Assembly (NCBI GenBank): GCA_013398955.1
Contig: VWPU01014023.1
Location: 248,001 to 312,000, forward strand
DNA length: 64,000 nt
Direction: 5' to 3'
DNA from: Callaeas wilsoni
Taxonomy: Eukaryota > Chordata > Aves > Passeriformes > Callaeidae
A model generated the notes under the pieces. That model was given only the letters and a program-made list of their open reading frames with translations, ran no database searches and was not told the origin of the DNA. Positions 13,296 through 26,989 of this stretch are shown here, in pieces. Numbering within the stretch: the first letter of the stretch is position 1; the number at the start of each line of letters is the position of its first letter. The position numbers and the translations under genes are program-made.

Positions 13296-13790
13296 TGAAA
13301 GGAATGAGGGACTTTACAAATAAGCTGTGGGCCTGCTGGTAGATAAAAACTAGCACTAAGAGATAAAAGAAACAATGGGAAGGATTCCACTGATTGATGA
13401 ATGGAAAGAGAGATTTGCCTTTATCAATAAACTGTAGGTCTGCTAATAAATGAAATTGAATATCAAAAGATGAAAGAAACAATGAGGAGAACCATAAATT
13501 CCATAGGAATTAAAAAAAAAGGCAAGGGGGGGGTATACATTAGAAGGGAATCTTAGGAATTAGGCATTCTGGGAAGTCGGTACCTCTCAAGTATCTCAGC
13601 CAATGGGGAAAGAGAGAGGGAAAAAGCGGTCAGGAAATTAGGATAAAAAGGAGGCTGCGTCCTCCAAAAATTTGAGAGACCCCAGGGGAATGCCCCATGG
13701 CCTCTCCCTTTATTCAAATAAAGTAACGGGACTCCTCTGTCTCCTTTTTGGACATAAACCTCTGGTGTTGGTGGATTAATTTTCCTAACA
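13296..13790 (+). mobile_element. endogenous retrovirus solo LTR (5' end provisional)
   Basis: The interval ends in TTTTCCTAACA and starts with TGAAAGGAA, giving the canonical TG...CA ends. A possible 4-bp target-site duplication TAGC lies at 13292-13295 and 13791-13794. A TATA-like GGATAAAAAGG is at 13641-13651 and a polyadenylation signal AATAAA at 13717-13722. This is the expected U3-R-U5 layout. The U3 part holds two tandem copies of a roughly 107-bp unit. No primer-binding site, gag or pol follows, so it is a solo LTR left by recombination. The 3' end is firm. The 5' end could lie further upstream, because the 4-bp match could be chance. Confidence 0.65.
13297..13510. repeat. 107-bp imperfect tandem duplication inside the LTR
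   Basis: Matching landmarks recur at a constant offset of 107 bp. CTGTGGGCCTGCT at 13325 aligns with CTGTAGGTCTGCT at 13432, and GAAACAATG at 13369 aligns with GAAACAATG at 13476. Copy limits are approximate. Duplicated U3 segments are common in retroviral LTRs and often carry enhancer sites. Confidence 0.8.
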
Positions 13791-16700
13791 TAGCTAATAG
13801 GAGGTTACATTGTAGTGGGTTGGAGACTACCTCCATCAACTGTCAGGAAGAGTTTCTGGGCTTGGATATTAGTGGAAAGGGAAGGTTATCTGTGAAACAC
13901 CAGGCCTTAAATTCCTAACACGCTCCCTTGCCCTGCTCCTGTGCTCTTTCCCCAACAGCACACTGCAAGATGCTCTTCTTCCACCTCTATCTCACAGTGC
14001 TAATCCCTTCCTGCCTGCAACCCCCTTAACTTAATGCAATCTCGGCCTTCAGAAACTGCATTCTTAGAAAGAACAGACGGGAAACTCGGGGACAGCAGTC
14101 TCTCAGAGTCCCCTGTCAAGGTCTGTGCAAAGTCCTTGTAGCTCCTTCTTTAAATAGATGCTGGCAAATTAGAGCAGTGTCATTTGGTCTTCTGCTTAAC
14201 AAGCTGCGTTCACCGTTTCTTACTGTCAGCTCTATTTTCCCGGGGTTTGTCTGTTGCCAGATATCTGCCAAAAGGAGCAGATGAAATCTCAGCCCTCAGG
14301 GGAGATGTTGCTCCCTCACTTCCCTTCAAATCCTTTCCCCCACTCAATTCCCTTTTTGGCCACTCTTTATTTATAAATCAAGTTCAACTGAAATTGAGTT
14401 TGAGGAATTGGCTCTTTTCTTTGCTCTGGTTATGAATAAAGCATAGTGCAGGCCTTTTGGTTTTAGATGCCTCTCATTTTTTTCTATCACAAAAAAAAAT
14501 ACTCCAAACTGGATTTAAAATAAAAGGATCACTGATAAATCAGTTCTGGACAAGCTGCAGTATGTATGACTCTATTGATAAATGATAATACACCAGCAGG
14601 CTGGCAAACACATGGTTAAAACACATCAGCTTGCTTGAGCATCATTATTATTTCATAAGATGCTCTGGTTATTGAGACTGAGGTAATTAATAGGCCAAGC
14701 AGAGCCTGTAGAGTCAAGCCTGATGGATGGAACACGCAGGATTCATCTGAAAGCTTCTTCAGCCCCTAAATCCCTCTCAGGATTAGGGCAATTCCAAGCA
14801 GTAACTTTCCGATCTAGAATTTCTATAAATACTGGTTAATAAGATCTTCTGTCCCCCTGGAGAAGAGATTTTGAATCTTTAAATAAATTAAAAGAAGGAT
14901 ATTTAATATTTCAAACTATTCTTAAGCATCAAAATTCATAAGTGCCAGAAAATTAAGTATTATTAATTTAGATGAAATTGGACTGGTTTAGCTCATATTC
15001 ACAGTTCGTTTAAAAACTGTAAAATCTACATTATTTTCTTTGGAATCTGATGCTCTCTTTTCTGAGATTAGAGCAAAATATATTCATGTAAATAAAGAGA
15101 TAGCAAGGATTGAGGACATAGGTTATGACACAGTGGTGAGAGAGTTAGAGTTAACTGGGATATAGCCTGAAGTATAGTCACTATTTTGACTTAATTCTTT
15201 GAAAGATGGAAAATATGGAGGCAAGGTTAGCATTCCTGTGGAGAATGAGCATATAGGAATATGAATAATATGAAATTATTACATCTGAGGTGGTAGCAAG
15301 AATTCAGAATTCAATATGATTGAGCTTTGGGACATCTGGCACTCTCTCTTTTGGAGAAAAGAGGTTTTGGCACAGGAAATGCACTCATGGACTTGTAAAG
15401 GAAGAGAGGGTTCCAGTGCCAAGCAGGCAGCTACTGACACACATGGTGCCCAAAAGAGGGTGGGCAGGGAGAGGGAAGGGAGCAGGCAGCAGGGAGTTAC
15501 TCCGACCTTGAAGATATGGAAAGCATCAGGGCAAGTCTGAAGGAAAGAATAATTAAAAGATGTGGAGATAAAAGTGAAAATATTACAAAAAAGTAACAGG
15601 GTTTACTGGAAATAAATGTTGCACACTAGTGAGATCTATCTGTCCAGCCTGCTTTGGTTTTAAACCAGAGAAATTCAGTGGAGCTAATCTACCTGAATTA
15701 AAGCAAAATATTGGGTTCAAGGCTGTGTGGGACATGAGAAGGTAAGCCAGAGAGATTGAATAGGTGAATTACAGGTGGAGAAAGTAACTGATGAGAAATA
15801 TTGCACTGGAAGAGGAGCTAATTGAGTCGGAGTGAAGTTTTTTAAAGGATCATTCTGGGGACTGAACACATTTGATATTTTCCATAATGACCTTGGCATG
15901 AAGAGTGGGTCTTTGCTGGTGAAACACAGATGAAAAGCTTTGCCAGTGTGGAGGAAGCCTGAATTCGTACTTTGGAACAATCAGACTAGAATAATATAAT
16001 GGGATGAAATGCAATTGCCCAGATTGCCAGGTCATGTGTATAGGGACTAATAAAAGGTATTTCTTCTTTGGATGGACCAATTGAGGAGGACACCAGCTGG
16101 AAATGAGAGGGAAAGAGAAAGGCCTGGCTGTCTTAATTGCAGGATCTCTATAAGCCAGCAATGAGATGTGCCTATAAAATTACAAATACAATCCTCTCAG
16201 GCAAGACTTCCCCAAAGCATTTTCCAAATTTATTTTTGAGACAATTAGCAGAGAACCCAATGAGGGCCCTTATCTAGAGTATCCCAGGTGCTAAGGAGGA
16301 GAGAAGAACTCAAACAGATGACGTCTGCACAGATGACCACAGGAACATAGTCTGTTTTACAAGAGGAAAAAGAAGATTCTTCTGGTCTTAGCCTCAGAAA
16401 GTGAAAGATGTAAGATGTGACTCACTGCAGTTGTGATTTAAAAATATCCCCCTCACATGAGCACTCCAAGTAATTTTCTATAAAATAAAATTGCTACAGT
16501 GAAAAGAATCATCATATAACAGACATTGGCCAGATCAAGTGAACAGTGAGGTCTGTGTGTGTTAGACTAACATAGCCAGTGCCCAGTACTGAACTGTGAG
16601 GAAAATGCTAATGAACATGGGAGGTACCTGCGCCTTTCTTCAGGTAACTCAATCATAGTGACAAGAATAACCCCTTGGTTGTTTCTGTTAAAAATGCAGC

Positions 16701-18246
16701 AGAATAAAGTAGCTGTGTATATGGTTTGAGATCTGCAGGGGAGATGCTTGCTGGGATTTTGGGTCTATCTCTTCTCCCAGGAGTCTGACTCTTGGAAAAA
16801 TTTCAAAACAAGACAGTAAAAAGCTTACCAGAATCAATACATTCTTGGCCTCAGAGGACTGTGTTCAATCTCTGGTTAAATATTATAAAACAAAGTATGT
16901 CTGCTCCTTTTTTAATGCACAAATCACAGCCTAACCACGAGTCTGGAACTGCAGCTGATGCCACCACTTATCGGCGAAACCGCATACAATTTTCAAGTCA
17001 GATCTAGCAAATCATAACTCCAAACCAGATCTAATTCCTTGCTTGTTCCCGGGCCTGTTTGTGAGGCAACCAGGTGTTCAGGTTCTCATTGGCCACTGCC
17101 ACTGTGCCAGCAAACTCTGTCTCCTGGGAAGGTGAATTGGAGTGGGAGACAGATTTAATCTTTTCAAGGACACCTCCACTGGTATTTTGTGGGCCTCCTA
17201 CAATTTTGTCCCACAGTAATTCCCAAACCAGTGCAAAGCAAAAGGAAAATAAAGTTCTCCCAACCAAAATGGACCACTTGGGCTCAAAGAGGTTATGACT
17301 GCTGTTATTAATGTGAATTATTTGGTAGAGGTAGGAAGATCTAATTGAAATGAACCAGAGGAAACTTCTTGCTGCTGTCTGGTTTCACAATTAAAGATGA
17401 ATTTTCTTTTGAATGTGCAAACCAAGTAGATTTTTAGGGTGTTCAGAATCTTTTTCCATGAAAAGAAACACCCAGTCCTGTACCCAAACCTTGCCATCAC
17501 TGTAGAAATACTAATGTGTCTTTGTGTATCCCCAGGGACAAATCCTTATCTAATTCCCCCAAGGACACTCAGCTATGAACTATCAAAAGTGTTTTTGTTA
17601 ACCTTTCAAAGTGTACGAGAGAAAATGAATGAAAAAAACATCTGAAGTTGTTTCCACTCAGAGCACACCTTCCATCTGCAGCCCGTCCTTACTCACAGGA
17701 CTTTATGCCTCCTGCAGAAATTGGTTTCAGGTCTCTCTTGTACCTTGTATCTCATGCTGGGGTCCAGGTAAAGAGCAAAGTATTGGAACCCAAGATTGCC
17801 TTTCAAGTAGCTTAATCACTCCAGATTGTGTGGGAACAAGGACCCAAAGAGGGATCCATCAAACTCTTAGTCTCAGCTTCTGCCATTATAAACCTGTCCT
17901 CTTACTGTGCTTTCCCATCATTCTTATGGATGAGTGCACTGGACTGCAAGGATTCTTTTTCCCCTACCAACACATTTATTACTTTAAGTTAATTCATATT
18001 CCCCTCCTCATGACTTTACTGTTTGGCTTTACTTTTTAAACTAAGCACCTATCTTACTCATCGCAGGTCTATTTACAGTAGCAGAGACACAGCCAGCATT
18101 ACTTTAGGTGCAACAATTTCAGTGCATCCCAGTGCAAGGATGTTTATGAAGTGTCCATTTAATACTTTAGCTCTCCTAGTCACTTAATTTCCATTTCTTT
18201 TCCACCCAATCTTTGTCCTTGAAACACTTCTAGGTTTTTCAGTGCT
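13791..18246. other. unique non-coding sequence
   Basis: No gene or transposon is recognised across this stretch. It is AT-rich in its middle (about 14500-15100), with many TAATTA-like words. Small overlapping open frames such as 15316-15540, 15850-16161 and 17629-18039 show no domains. Sequence at about 14560-14760 is complex and AT-rich, and is the kind of sequence that may prove conserved, but this cannot be judged from one genome. Confidence 0.55.
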
Positions 18247-18276
18247 GGATATATGTACACATACATACATATATAA
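18247..18276. repeat. (TACA)n / (TA)n simple repeat
   Basis: A short microsatellite of TACA and TA units (ATATATGTACACATACATAC and ATATATA) lies here. It is a low-complexity slippage repeat. Confidence 0.85.
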
Positions 18277-19333
18277 ACCCAGCCCAGTTAGAGAAGTGAA
18301 ATAGAGCATTTAATTTCTTTCTTCGACTTATTTCACATCTTCTTTTCCAGCTGCCGGAGAGCTAGCACTGAAGATATATTCTTGACATTTCTGGGTTTTG
18401 AACTTTTATCAGAGGTGTGTTTTGTATCTGGTACTATTTACTCTTGAAAGCTTTCTCAGTCTTTATTGGGTACACACAGAATAAAGGTATTTTCCAACAT
18501 AACTTAGGAAATACAGTACATGAAAAATTACCTGTTGGACACCTAAACTGGATGTTTAGGTAAAGAGCTACAGAATATAAGATCCTGGTGCTCCTGAGAG
18601 CAGAGATCTGCTGCACACTGCCAGATTGCATCATACTCATTCAACATGCTTTCATCTACTACCCACTGTTTCAGTTCTCTTTTTAATTAGCTTATAATGT
18701 AGTCTCCCACTCTGTTCTTGGGCATGGTTTTCAGGCATTTCGTCTTTGGATTGATGTCTGCATGTTGGAATAATTTTTTTGGTGTGGGAGATTTCCCTGA
18801 AGAATCTTGGGCAGACAGACATAAAGGATATGGTGGAAATCAAAGAAGCACAATCCACAGGCATGATTGCTTCCACCAGCTGAGGTGATGGAGGTTCCCC
18901 CCCCCAGTTCAGTCAGTATATCCCCACAATACACATTTGCTGTGATTTTCTCTAGTATCACTCTAAAAAGTCCCAAACAGTGTGTCTGCCTCTAATTGAA
19001 ATTCTACAGTAATTTCCTTTGCAAGGTTGATGGACAGAGTGAAAACCGGATCAGTCCTCTTCTTAAGTCCCAGAACTAAAGAATAATGGTTCATTTGATT
19101 AAATTAATGACTTGCAGGTTTCAAAGAATTAAAAAGTACTCAAGCTGTGAAATTCACTTCCCTAACAGAGTCACTGAGTCAAATGCTGTTAGTAGGTTTT
19201 AGAAGGGATAGAGATAGTGTTACTCCCATTAGAAACACATAGGTAAAGTTTACTTGGAGAGGATGATCAAATTTAGTTTTTTTAAATGGTGAAATTCTGT
19301 TCTGGTGAGAGCCTGGAAGGGTTATTCTTCCTT
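18277..19333. other. unique non-coding sequence
   Basis: No gene is recognised. There is a perfect 8-bp inverted repeat at 18541-18561 (ACCTAAAC, 5-nt loop, GTTTAGGT). Small antisense open frames between 18434 and 18976 have no recognisable product. Confidence 0.6.
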
Positions 19334-19354
19334 CCCCCCCTCCCCCCCCCCCCC
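19334..19354. repeat. poly-C tract (poly-G on minus)
   Basis: Seven C bases, one T and thirteen C bases stand in a row. The minus strand is thus a long G run able to form quadruplex structures. Such homopolymers are prone to sequencing length errors, so the exact length is uncertain. Confidence 0.95.
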
Positions 19355-22300
19355 ATGTCATTTACTGTGGGATTTGCTGTTCAAAATCTTACACTTTTTA
19401 CAAAGTGGACATTGCATATGTCTCAGTAATGTGGCTCTCACTTGTGCCCTGACCCAGCCACCTCAAGTAGAGCAGACATGTGGCCATGATACCATGGCAG
19501 CACCCCCTGCATTGTTTGAAAATCTGTTAAGTGCTAGGCTATCTGCTCTACTAGATAACTCCAGCAGCAAATACATCAGTGTCCTGGCAGCAGAGACAAT
19601 AATGGCAGCTCTTGTTACCCTGTTTTGTGTTCACCCTCCAGATACTGAAAGCTGTCCTGGTGAGACAAGGTGGGCACCCTACATGTTTTTCTGTCCCAAA
19701 TGCTCCCTGTGGACAGGTTATTCTATTTTCTTCGTCCCATGACTACTTAGGGACATTATGACTGTTCTCCCTGATTTCAGCTGTCCTCTGGAGAAGCAGA
19801 GCAAGAGCCAATCCTAGCTAGGAAGCCGTTCAGGTGCCTTGCACATTATTACCTTTCTTCCAGCTCACAACTCCAATGGACATTTTGTGTGCACTCAGTC
19901 TCACTGCAGAGGACATCTTCTTGGCAGGATCTCCCCAGCTCCTCTGGAAAACACTTGCACAAGGTGGAAAGGCATCCACAACCCATGGAGCTGTGGCCAT
20001 GTTTTGTCCTGACCATATTCCAGCCAGCAAATAAGCTCATGTCCCATTGAAATGTCTTGCAGCTTGGATGAAAAGCTATGAAATGATGTCACCTTAAACC
20101 ATTTCAATACTAAATCTGTGTCATCCTCCTCTGTTTATCCTTTGAGATTTGACTTTTTCTTATATAACAGATAGGGTTTTTTGATATATGGCCTTCAGAT
20201 TAACTCAAAGGCAAAATAAATAATCTTTAGGCCAGAGAGAAAATAAGCATCTGCTTCATTGCAGCAAATGCATTCAGCGAGCTCAATAGAAATATCCCAT
20301 GGAGATGTTTGAAATGACAGGGAAATCAGCTCTGCGAATCAATATGTTTCGTGAAAAAAAAAGGCTCAGTCACATCTTGTTGGACATAATGGAAATTGAT
20401 TGTCAGTTATCTATTAGTGATAATTTCTGTTTGATGACTTGCCATATGTTATCAAGCTCAAAATCAGAAGGGAGCAGATTAAATGAATAGATTCTGTCAC
20501 GAAAAAGCACAAGGCACCAGCAGCATAGCAGAGGATGCGTAGCATGCACAGCATCTTTTTTGGAGAAATGAATTCTTTAATCTACCCTAATTTTAAATAT
20601 GCAGGGTCTGCGTAGACTGGCAGATTTACAGATTTGGGACTCGAAGGGACCCTTTCACTCAAATGTTTTACTTGCTGCCTTTCAGTGACAGGCAATCAGT
20701 GAAATGTCTATAGACCTTTCAAATGATCTTTCCTTTAAGATTCAATAGGACTTTACATCTACTGAGGCGAACCTATTAAAGGAGACTTTGTGATACAGTC
20801 CAGAGCTCTGCCTAAGTGCTGCAGACTACACTGAGCTCAGTTCTATTTGTGGGAATGTCACTTGGGGAGGAGGGTCATCTGTAAAGCAGTTCCCCCTGCC
20901 AGTTATAATTACAGTGAGTTGAAGAACAGATCCTGAAACTCAGCGTAAGAAGTTATGAACCTCCAGTCAAGTAAAATACTGACATTCTGTTGAAGCCCCA
21001 TTAATCCAATGTACCAATCTGGGCATGGAGCATGAATTCAGTAGTGTGAAAACTGCCTTATTTCATCTTCAGGAACTACCTCTGCTAGTGTTAAAATTTT
21101 GCTTCATTCTTCAGAGAAAAATACTGTCATGATTACACAAAAGAGGCTGTGCAATGCTTACGAGCAAACACATCTTAAGGGAGCTCATTTCAGTGAGTGC
21201 TGACAAAAGTTTTAATGCTATTTGGGAAAATCTAAGTACCTGAATTATCCAGCTACCTGAATTCCTCAGCCACCTGATGCCTTCTTATGGTAGGAAGAGA
21301 GGAGATTGAAGCTGCTGAGAGAGATATATCTCTTACCTGCATTTCCCCCTCTGATCATCCTAACAGTGGCTTTATAACAATGCTGTGTATGACACCAAAG
21401 CTTTGTCATGTAGAGGACCTTGTGAACACAAAGAGTAAAACACTAGTTCCCTGCCATGTAGGATTATGTGAAAGTCTATTCATTTATTACACAGTGCCTC
21501 ACCTTTCCAGACTCTTAAATTTTCCTCTTTGATTTTCTGTCAATTATCCTTGTAGAATCACTGATTTCCTGCAAATTATTGAAATCTAGCCCTGAGTGGT
21601 TTCAGATTCAAATTTAAACCCCAGAGTTGTAGGGTTTTAGAGAAACCTCTCCCTGCCCCCTGAGTCTCCAGTCCCTCTTTGGTATGTCTGGGAGGGCTCT
21701 CTTCACTACTTCTCTGCTGACGCATCCAGCTTGACAGAAGCAGAAGCTCTAATGTGAAGGCTTGTGTTTTACCTCTGAGAGAAAAAAAAGCACTCTCCAT
21801 TTTAATTTGAAAACACAAGCCAAAAAGAAAATGCTTCCATAATTTATTTAAAAAAAAACAAACAAAAAAACCCAAACAAAACAGCACCAGTTCAGTCTAT
21901 ATTCCCAAATTTAATAAAATAGGTTGTTGACTAAAACGACAACTACAATGTCTGGAATGACTATTGATTTACAAGCTATTTGTCCCTGGCAGGAGGAGGA
22001 GAGAAAGGGCTTGACAGTTTCCACTGAACAGGGAGCTATGTAGGAAAAATTAAGATGAACATGTGGGTGCTTTTCCTTCTTGCATTGTTTGGGGCCTGAT
22101 GCTGCAGTACAGTCTAGATATCCAAGGTGGTTCTGCCTGTCTGTGGCTGAAAGGCAGTGATTAGCACAGTGTAGAAGAAAAATAGCCTCACTTAATCAGC
22201 ATTACACCTTTTTGGAGATAAAAATTTGCTAATTTTTTTCAAACGACTTGAATTATATCTTGGCAAGGAGAGAGGAGTTTTTTAATCACTTAACACCAAA

Positions 22301-25300
22301 TAGCTAATGACTAATAAATGGATGCCTAATGCTGCCTTCTGCCTTGAAGAATCTCTGCAAAACTTCTGCTTATTCACTGAGAAAGAAAGGTGCTATTTTA
22401 GCTCAAGGAAAATGTCACATTTTCAGTATAAATGGGTGTGAATAAATGTGGGGCCAGAATTAGAGCCAAGCCAGTATCCAGCAGAGCAATTTGTTTCTGG
22501 AAAAGCTTTCTGAGCAACACAAAGCATCCTTCCCAGCACCCTGTTCCAAGAAACCCATTATGAACCAGTAGGAATGCAGACACACCTGTGTGGAGGTGGG
22601 CAACAAACCAGCTATAACTGTGTTTGTGAAACAGTCATCTCTGTGCATGAAGTGCTTTGTGGTTCCAGCAGGAGTTCTCAGAGATAGCCACGCTGGTAGA
22701 GAGTGAAGCTTTCAGGATTTAAATAGTTTTGGGTGAACTGCTTCCTATTCATTTGCAGGCTGGAGTTGCCAACGGAAAGATTAGAAAATCCCGTACGAGA
22801 TTACTCTCCTGAGACTGGCAATCCAATTTTGCATACTATAGAAACCCAGATAAAACTCCAGGCTTCTGGATGCTTTTGCTGCATAAACCATTTGACATTT
22901 ATCAGGCTCACACCTTCGCAAGGTACTAAACACGCGAGAGAAAGCCGATAAAACAAATCTTTGTGGTGTTTGATGCTCTTCTGATCTATTCCCAGTTGTT
23001 TAAAGACTTAGAAACTGAGGGGAGAGAAAATATGGCAGTGAAATAAAGAAAGAAAAGCTTGTTTAAGGCTAGTTACTGGGCAATTCAGGCTAAACACATT
23101 GGTTGACCTGCAGAACCAAAGAGCTGTAATATCTTCACTGTGGGTTTTAAGGACTGCATCTCCTTGGTGTTACTGGTGAGTTTGCTGTCAGCTCAGCTTT
23201 CCTGAAGATAGGTGCAAAGGATGTAAACTCAGGATGGGAGAGAACTCAGCACACTGCAGCACTGTGGGAGGCGAGGAGGCTGCCACTGAGAGAACTGCAG
23301 TCCTGAAAGTAACTCAGACCTCAAAAAACCCAGGAACAACTGATTTATCGCCCTAGATTCAGAAGGGACTTTAGGAAAAAATAATGAAGTTTGCACTTTG
23401 AGGCAACTGTGCTAATAGGAAGAAAAATAGTCTGATGGCAGCTTTTTGTGCAACCGGATTAATTGGTCCTCTGGGCTCACATCTGCACCTGCAAACCATT
23501 GGCAATCTCCCAGCCTCTGCTTTGCCTCTCTGCATGTCCCCAGATGAAGCCATGATCCCATCTAGGCCCCTTGGGAGTGAAGGATACTCTCCTCAGGAAC
23601 TCTTCCGTTTGTACAGGAAGCTGGCTCAAAAAGCCGAGTGCTTCCTTTACCTCTTAATGCTGCATTTAGGAGCAAAAGATTTTGAATTACTCTGATGCTT
23701 TCTCTGGGCTTTTTATATTCGCCTTTACAAAACAGGGGAGACTGTCTATGGAGCATGCTGCTGTGTGCACAGCTTCAGCAGAGGCACTGAAAAGGCAACT
23801 CTGTGGAAAACCCTTGGAACACAAGGGCTGTCAGGCCTGCCCTGGTGACAACAGCACTCCTCTGTGCCCCTGCTGGGGGTATTTGGGGATAATCCAGGTG
23901 TTACACCTAGTAATATTTTGTTGTGCCTCAAGTTTTGCTAATGCTTCATTTAATAAAGTCCAAATCCTTTCCTATTGATTGAACAGTAAATTCTGTATTG
24001 ATAGAAAGCAGCAGACCACAGGCTGAGCTGAATATCTCGCTTTGCATAGAGGCCCTGTTCATGTGGCCTCTAAGAAATAAAACAGCAAGCAGATCTCACC
24101 TCAGTAACCAAATTGACTGAGTGTGTGATAACAGACACTAAAGCTGGACCTCGCAGTCACTCTTGTGCAAAACACCATTGTTGGATGTGAGCTGTCCTGA
24201 ATTCCGTGAGAAAACGGAGCCAGGCGGGAGCTAAGGGTGTGGAGGAAGAGTGGAGCAGGGCATCAGAGCCCCAGCGCCCTGCACTGCACCTGCCCTCTGC
24301 ATCCCCGGCTCTCCCACGCCATAGCACTGCTGTGCTAGTGCTACACAAGAAATAGGACCGAATCTCATGTTTTAAATTCCACACAGGGCAAGTGTTTGAC
24401 AGAAGGATGTCATAATAGATATCCTAATGTTGTATTAAAAGCAGGGTAATTCATCTCCCTATGAAGACTTAAAGGGTTAGCATTCAATCTCTTCCTTTAA
24501 TCCTCTAGATATTTTCAGTTTAAGGTAATGGATTTGGAGGGAATTTGTTTTGGGGATCAAAACAGTTAGGCAGAAATAATGTCAGTAATATTTTGTCAGT
24601 ACCATAATCAGAGAAAATATTTTTCCACAGCATAAAAGATCTCGGTACTGTGCCACTAGGAAGTTTAATTACTAGATGACTTTAAACCATGGTAATTTAA
24701 TCCCAATTAGTGTTATAATAATTTATTTATAAAATCCCACTATGAGTAGTTGCGTTCCACAATCCATTTATTCTTGTAAGATGTGTGCCCCATTAGACAG
24801 TGAAGTAGAAGGTCATTAACCTGCATTTCTAGTTCAGATTATGTTATTAGATTGAATTTAGCTTCTTCACTGGTGGGTGTTGACATTTTGGAGTGCTTTC
24901 AGGATAATTTATCTATTGTCATTCTGTTCTTTTCAGCCATTCATAAACATTGTGGATCTAAAATAATGCAGGCCTGATGAAGACAGATTTTTTGCTTAAA
25001 TTTCAGCTGGGGCTTGTCTTTGTGCTTCTGATATTTTTCATGTTTGTTCTATGAAAGTGAATTTATGGCACCACTGACGCAAAATATTAAAAAAATTATG
25101 AGTCATGTCCCTTCAAAATCAGCAGTTGTAACTTAAATGGATGAGTTTTAAATATAATCAATTCTGGCTCTTTTGTTCTGATGTTTTTTGTATTTAGAGA
25201 TTTAAGGATTACCTTCAAGGCAACTGTTGTTCCACAGTATTTTTGTTTGTGGATTTCTTCTACCCACATTCGCCTCTTCACCCCTTGAATAAGTAGATGG

Positions 25301-26989
25301 AGAGGGCTGCCCCGTGACCCCAAGAATGAAGTGTGATCCAAGCACAAGCTTTGGCAAGTGAGACCTGGGAAGGGAAAACCTCCAGATTTACAAGTGCAGC
25401 TACAAACACACAATCAATGACACCACCTGAGCTTGTTCCTCTCTTGGTGCTGGCAAACCCGTGGACCTCGCACAGGGCAGGAGCTGCCCAAGGCTCTCTC
25501 AGCTGTAGAGAGGCACTGCAAGGGACTGGATGGTCTGAAATGGCGGCCCCTCTCTTCCCTTCACTGTTGGGCTGGCTACATTGTGAACTCAGAACAGGAT
25601 GCAGCCTCGGGGCTGTGCTTTTGGTGGCCAAGCTCCAAAGAACAGGTAATGTGAAAATGGGAAGTCCACTTTGGTTAAAAACAAACTAAAGGAAGGGTCA
25701 GTGGAGGGGAAGGTTTTAAGTCTGTGGTGCTCCATCTGTGCTTGTTGAATAAACATGCTTTATTCAATTCCCAAAAAAAACCACAGGAAAAGCATCCAGA
25801 CAAGGGAGAAGACCGTACTGTTGAGAGTTTGCAAAATCTAATTTCATCCTATTGCTTTGCTCTGGCAGGACTTGCAGAGGCCTGTCTGCTCATGGTGAGG
25901 ATTTTTTCCCCAGCTACAAATCCTACCTAAGCTTTCAAAGCTCTTCCTTTCCCAAGAAAAGCTTTTGGTCAGCCATTTCAATTTCTTTTTAGTAAATGGT
26001 CTTCCCTCAAATTGTCTCTGCTACAAGAGCAGTTCTGGGAAACAGATGACTCTGCACACTCTTAAAAATCCCAGCCTCTCAAATGGCATGTGCAGATGCC
26101 ATACAATGATGCTAAAAGGGGTTTTGCAAATTGCTGAAAGGCAGAACCGGGAGCCACCTGGTTTGCAAGGAAAGCCTTGTCTCTGAGAAGACTAAAAAGG
26201 AGATATTTCTGTCTTGGTCAGAATTTTTTTTTTCATAGTTGTTTTTTTGTTGTTACTGTTATCTTTTGTGTTTTATTTTTTGTAACAGTTTTCAGGCTTA
26301 CCAACACCCACTCTGCTCCCCAGGAAAAAAAAATCATGATATGGCTATGGGGGAAAAAAGTCTCACCACCCATACCTGCTTTTCATGATCCTCATGCCTT
26401 TTACTGGAAAGACAGCACCATTTCTTGTTTTATTCCTATTGCAGCTCACAGATTTCCCTCCAGCATCCTGAGGACCAGGAAGGCAGTAGGGACCAAACAG
26501 GAACTTTTCAAGGGTGTCAGGGCTCCTCCCTTGCTCAGAGAAGAGCAGTGTAAGTACCAGTGCTCGTGGGGATTGTGTGGTGTGGTGAGGTACAGTACGC
26601 CCCATCCCACCACACTCTCCTGTTTGGCTTGGGCCTGATATCATCTCTTTCAGACTTGAAGCTCTCTGAAACAGTGTTCTCCTGCCTGACTGATGTTGAT
26701 TTCTTCAAAATACCTTGTATTCTTCAAAATACCTTCCTAGCTCAGGCTAGGAAAAAAAGATGTTCATCTCAGGAGAGGAATCTTGCAATCCCTTAAGCTG
26801 TTCTAAGAAAGATGCTGGGAAATCTGTTTCTCATTTTGCCTGCTTTTGCTACCTGCCCAATGTCTGAGAGGAGGGTGAAAGTGTCTCTGAGCCCCAGACA
26901 CTCATTTGACTATTTGTGTACTTAAATTGGGATGCCAATTCAGCACTTCAGGACTTGGAAATGCTACTTTTTAACTCAGTTTTGTCAGA
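19355..26989. other. unique non-coding sequence with one exon-like interval
   Basis: No gene is firmly recognised. At 22759-22922 a pyrimidine-rich acceptor-like sequence ending in TTTGCAG precedes a 164-bp stretch that is open in one plus-strand frame. It ends with CAAG followed by GTACT, an exon-like layout that could be chance. Overlapping frames around 19830-20107, 23371-23978 and 25278-25689 run on both strands and have no domains. An A/C-rich low-complexity tract is at 21848-21882, and a 7-bp inverted repeat lies around 25747-25765. A frame at 26177-26638 begins with a hydrophobic stretch produced only by a T-rich tract. Confidence 0.5.

Noticed and set aside
20618..20665. GGGACTCGAAGGGACC phrase resembling antisense CR1
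   Set aside because: The match is short and the following 'atcatctagtccaacc'-type block is missing.
26177..26638. 153-codon frame with an apparent N-terminal membrane segment
   Set aside because: The hydrophobic stretch is encoded by a T-rich low-complexity tract (26224-26285). The rest has no domain and overlaps frames on the other strand.
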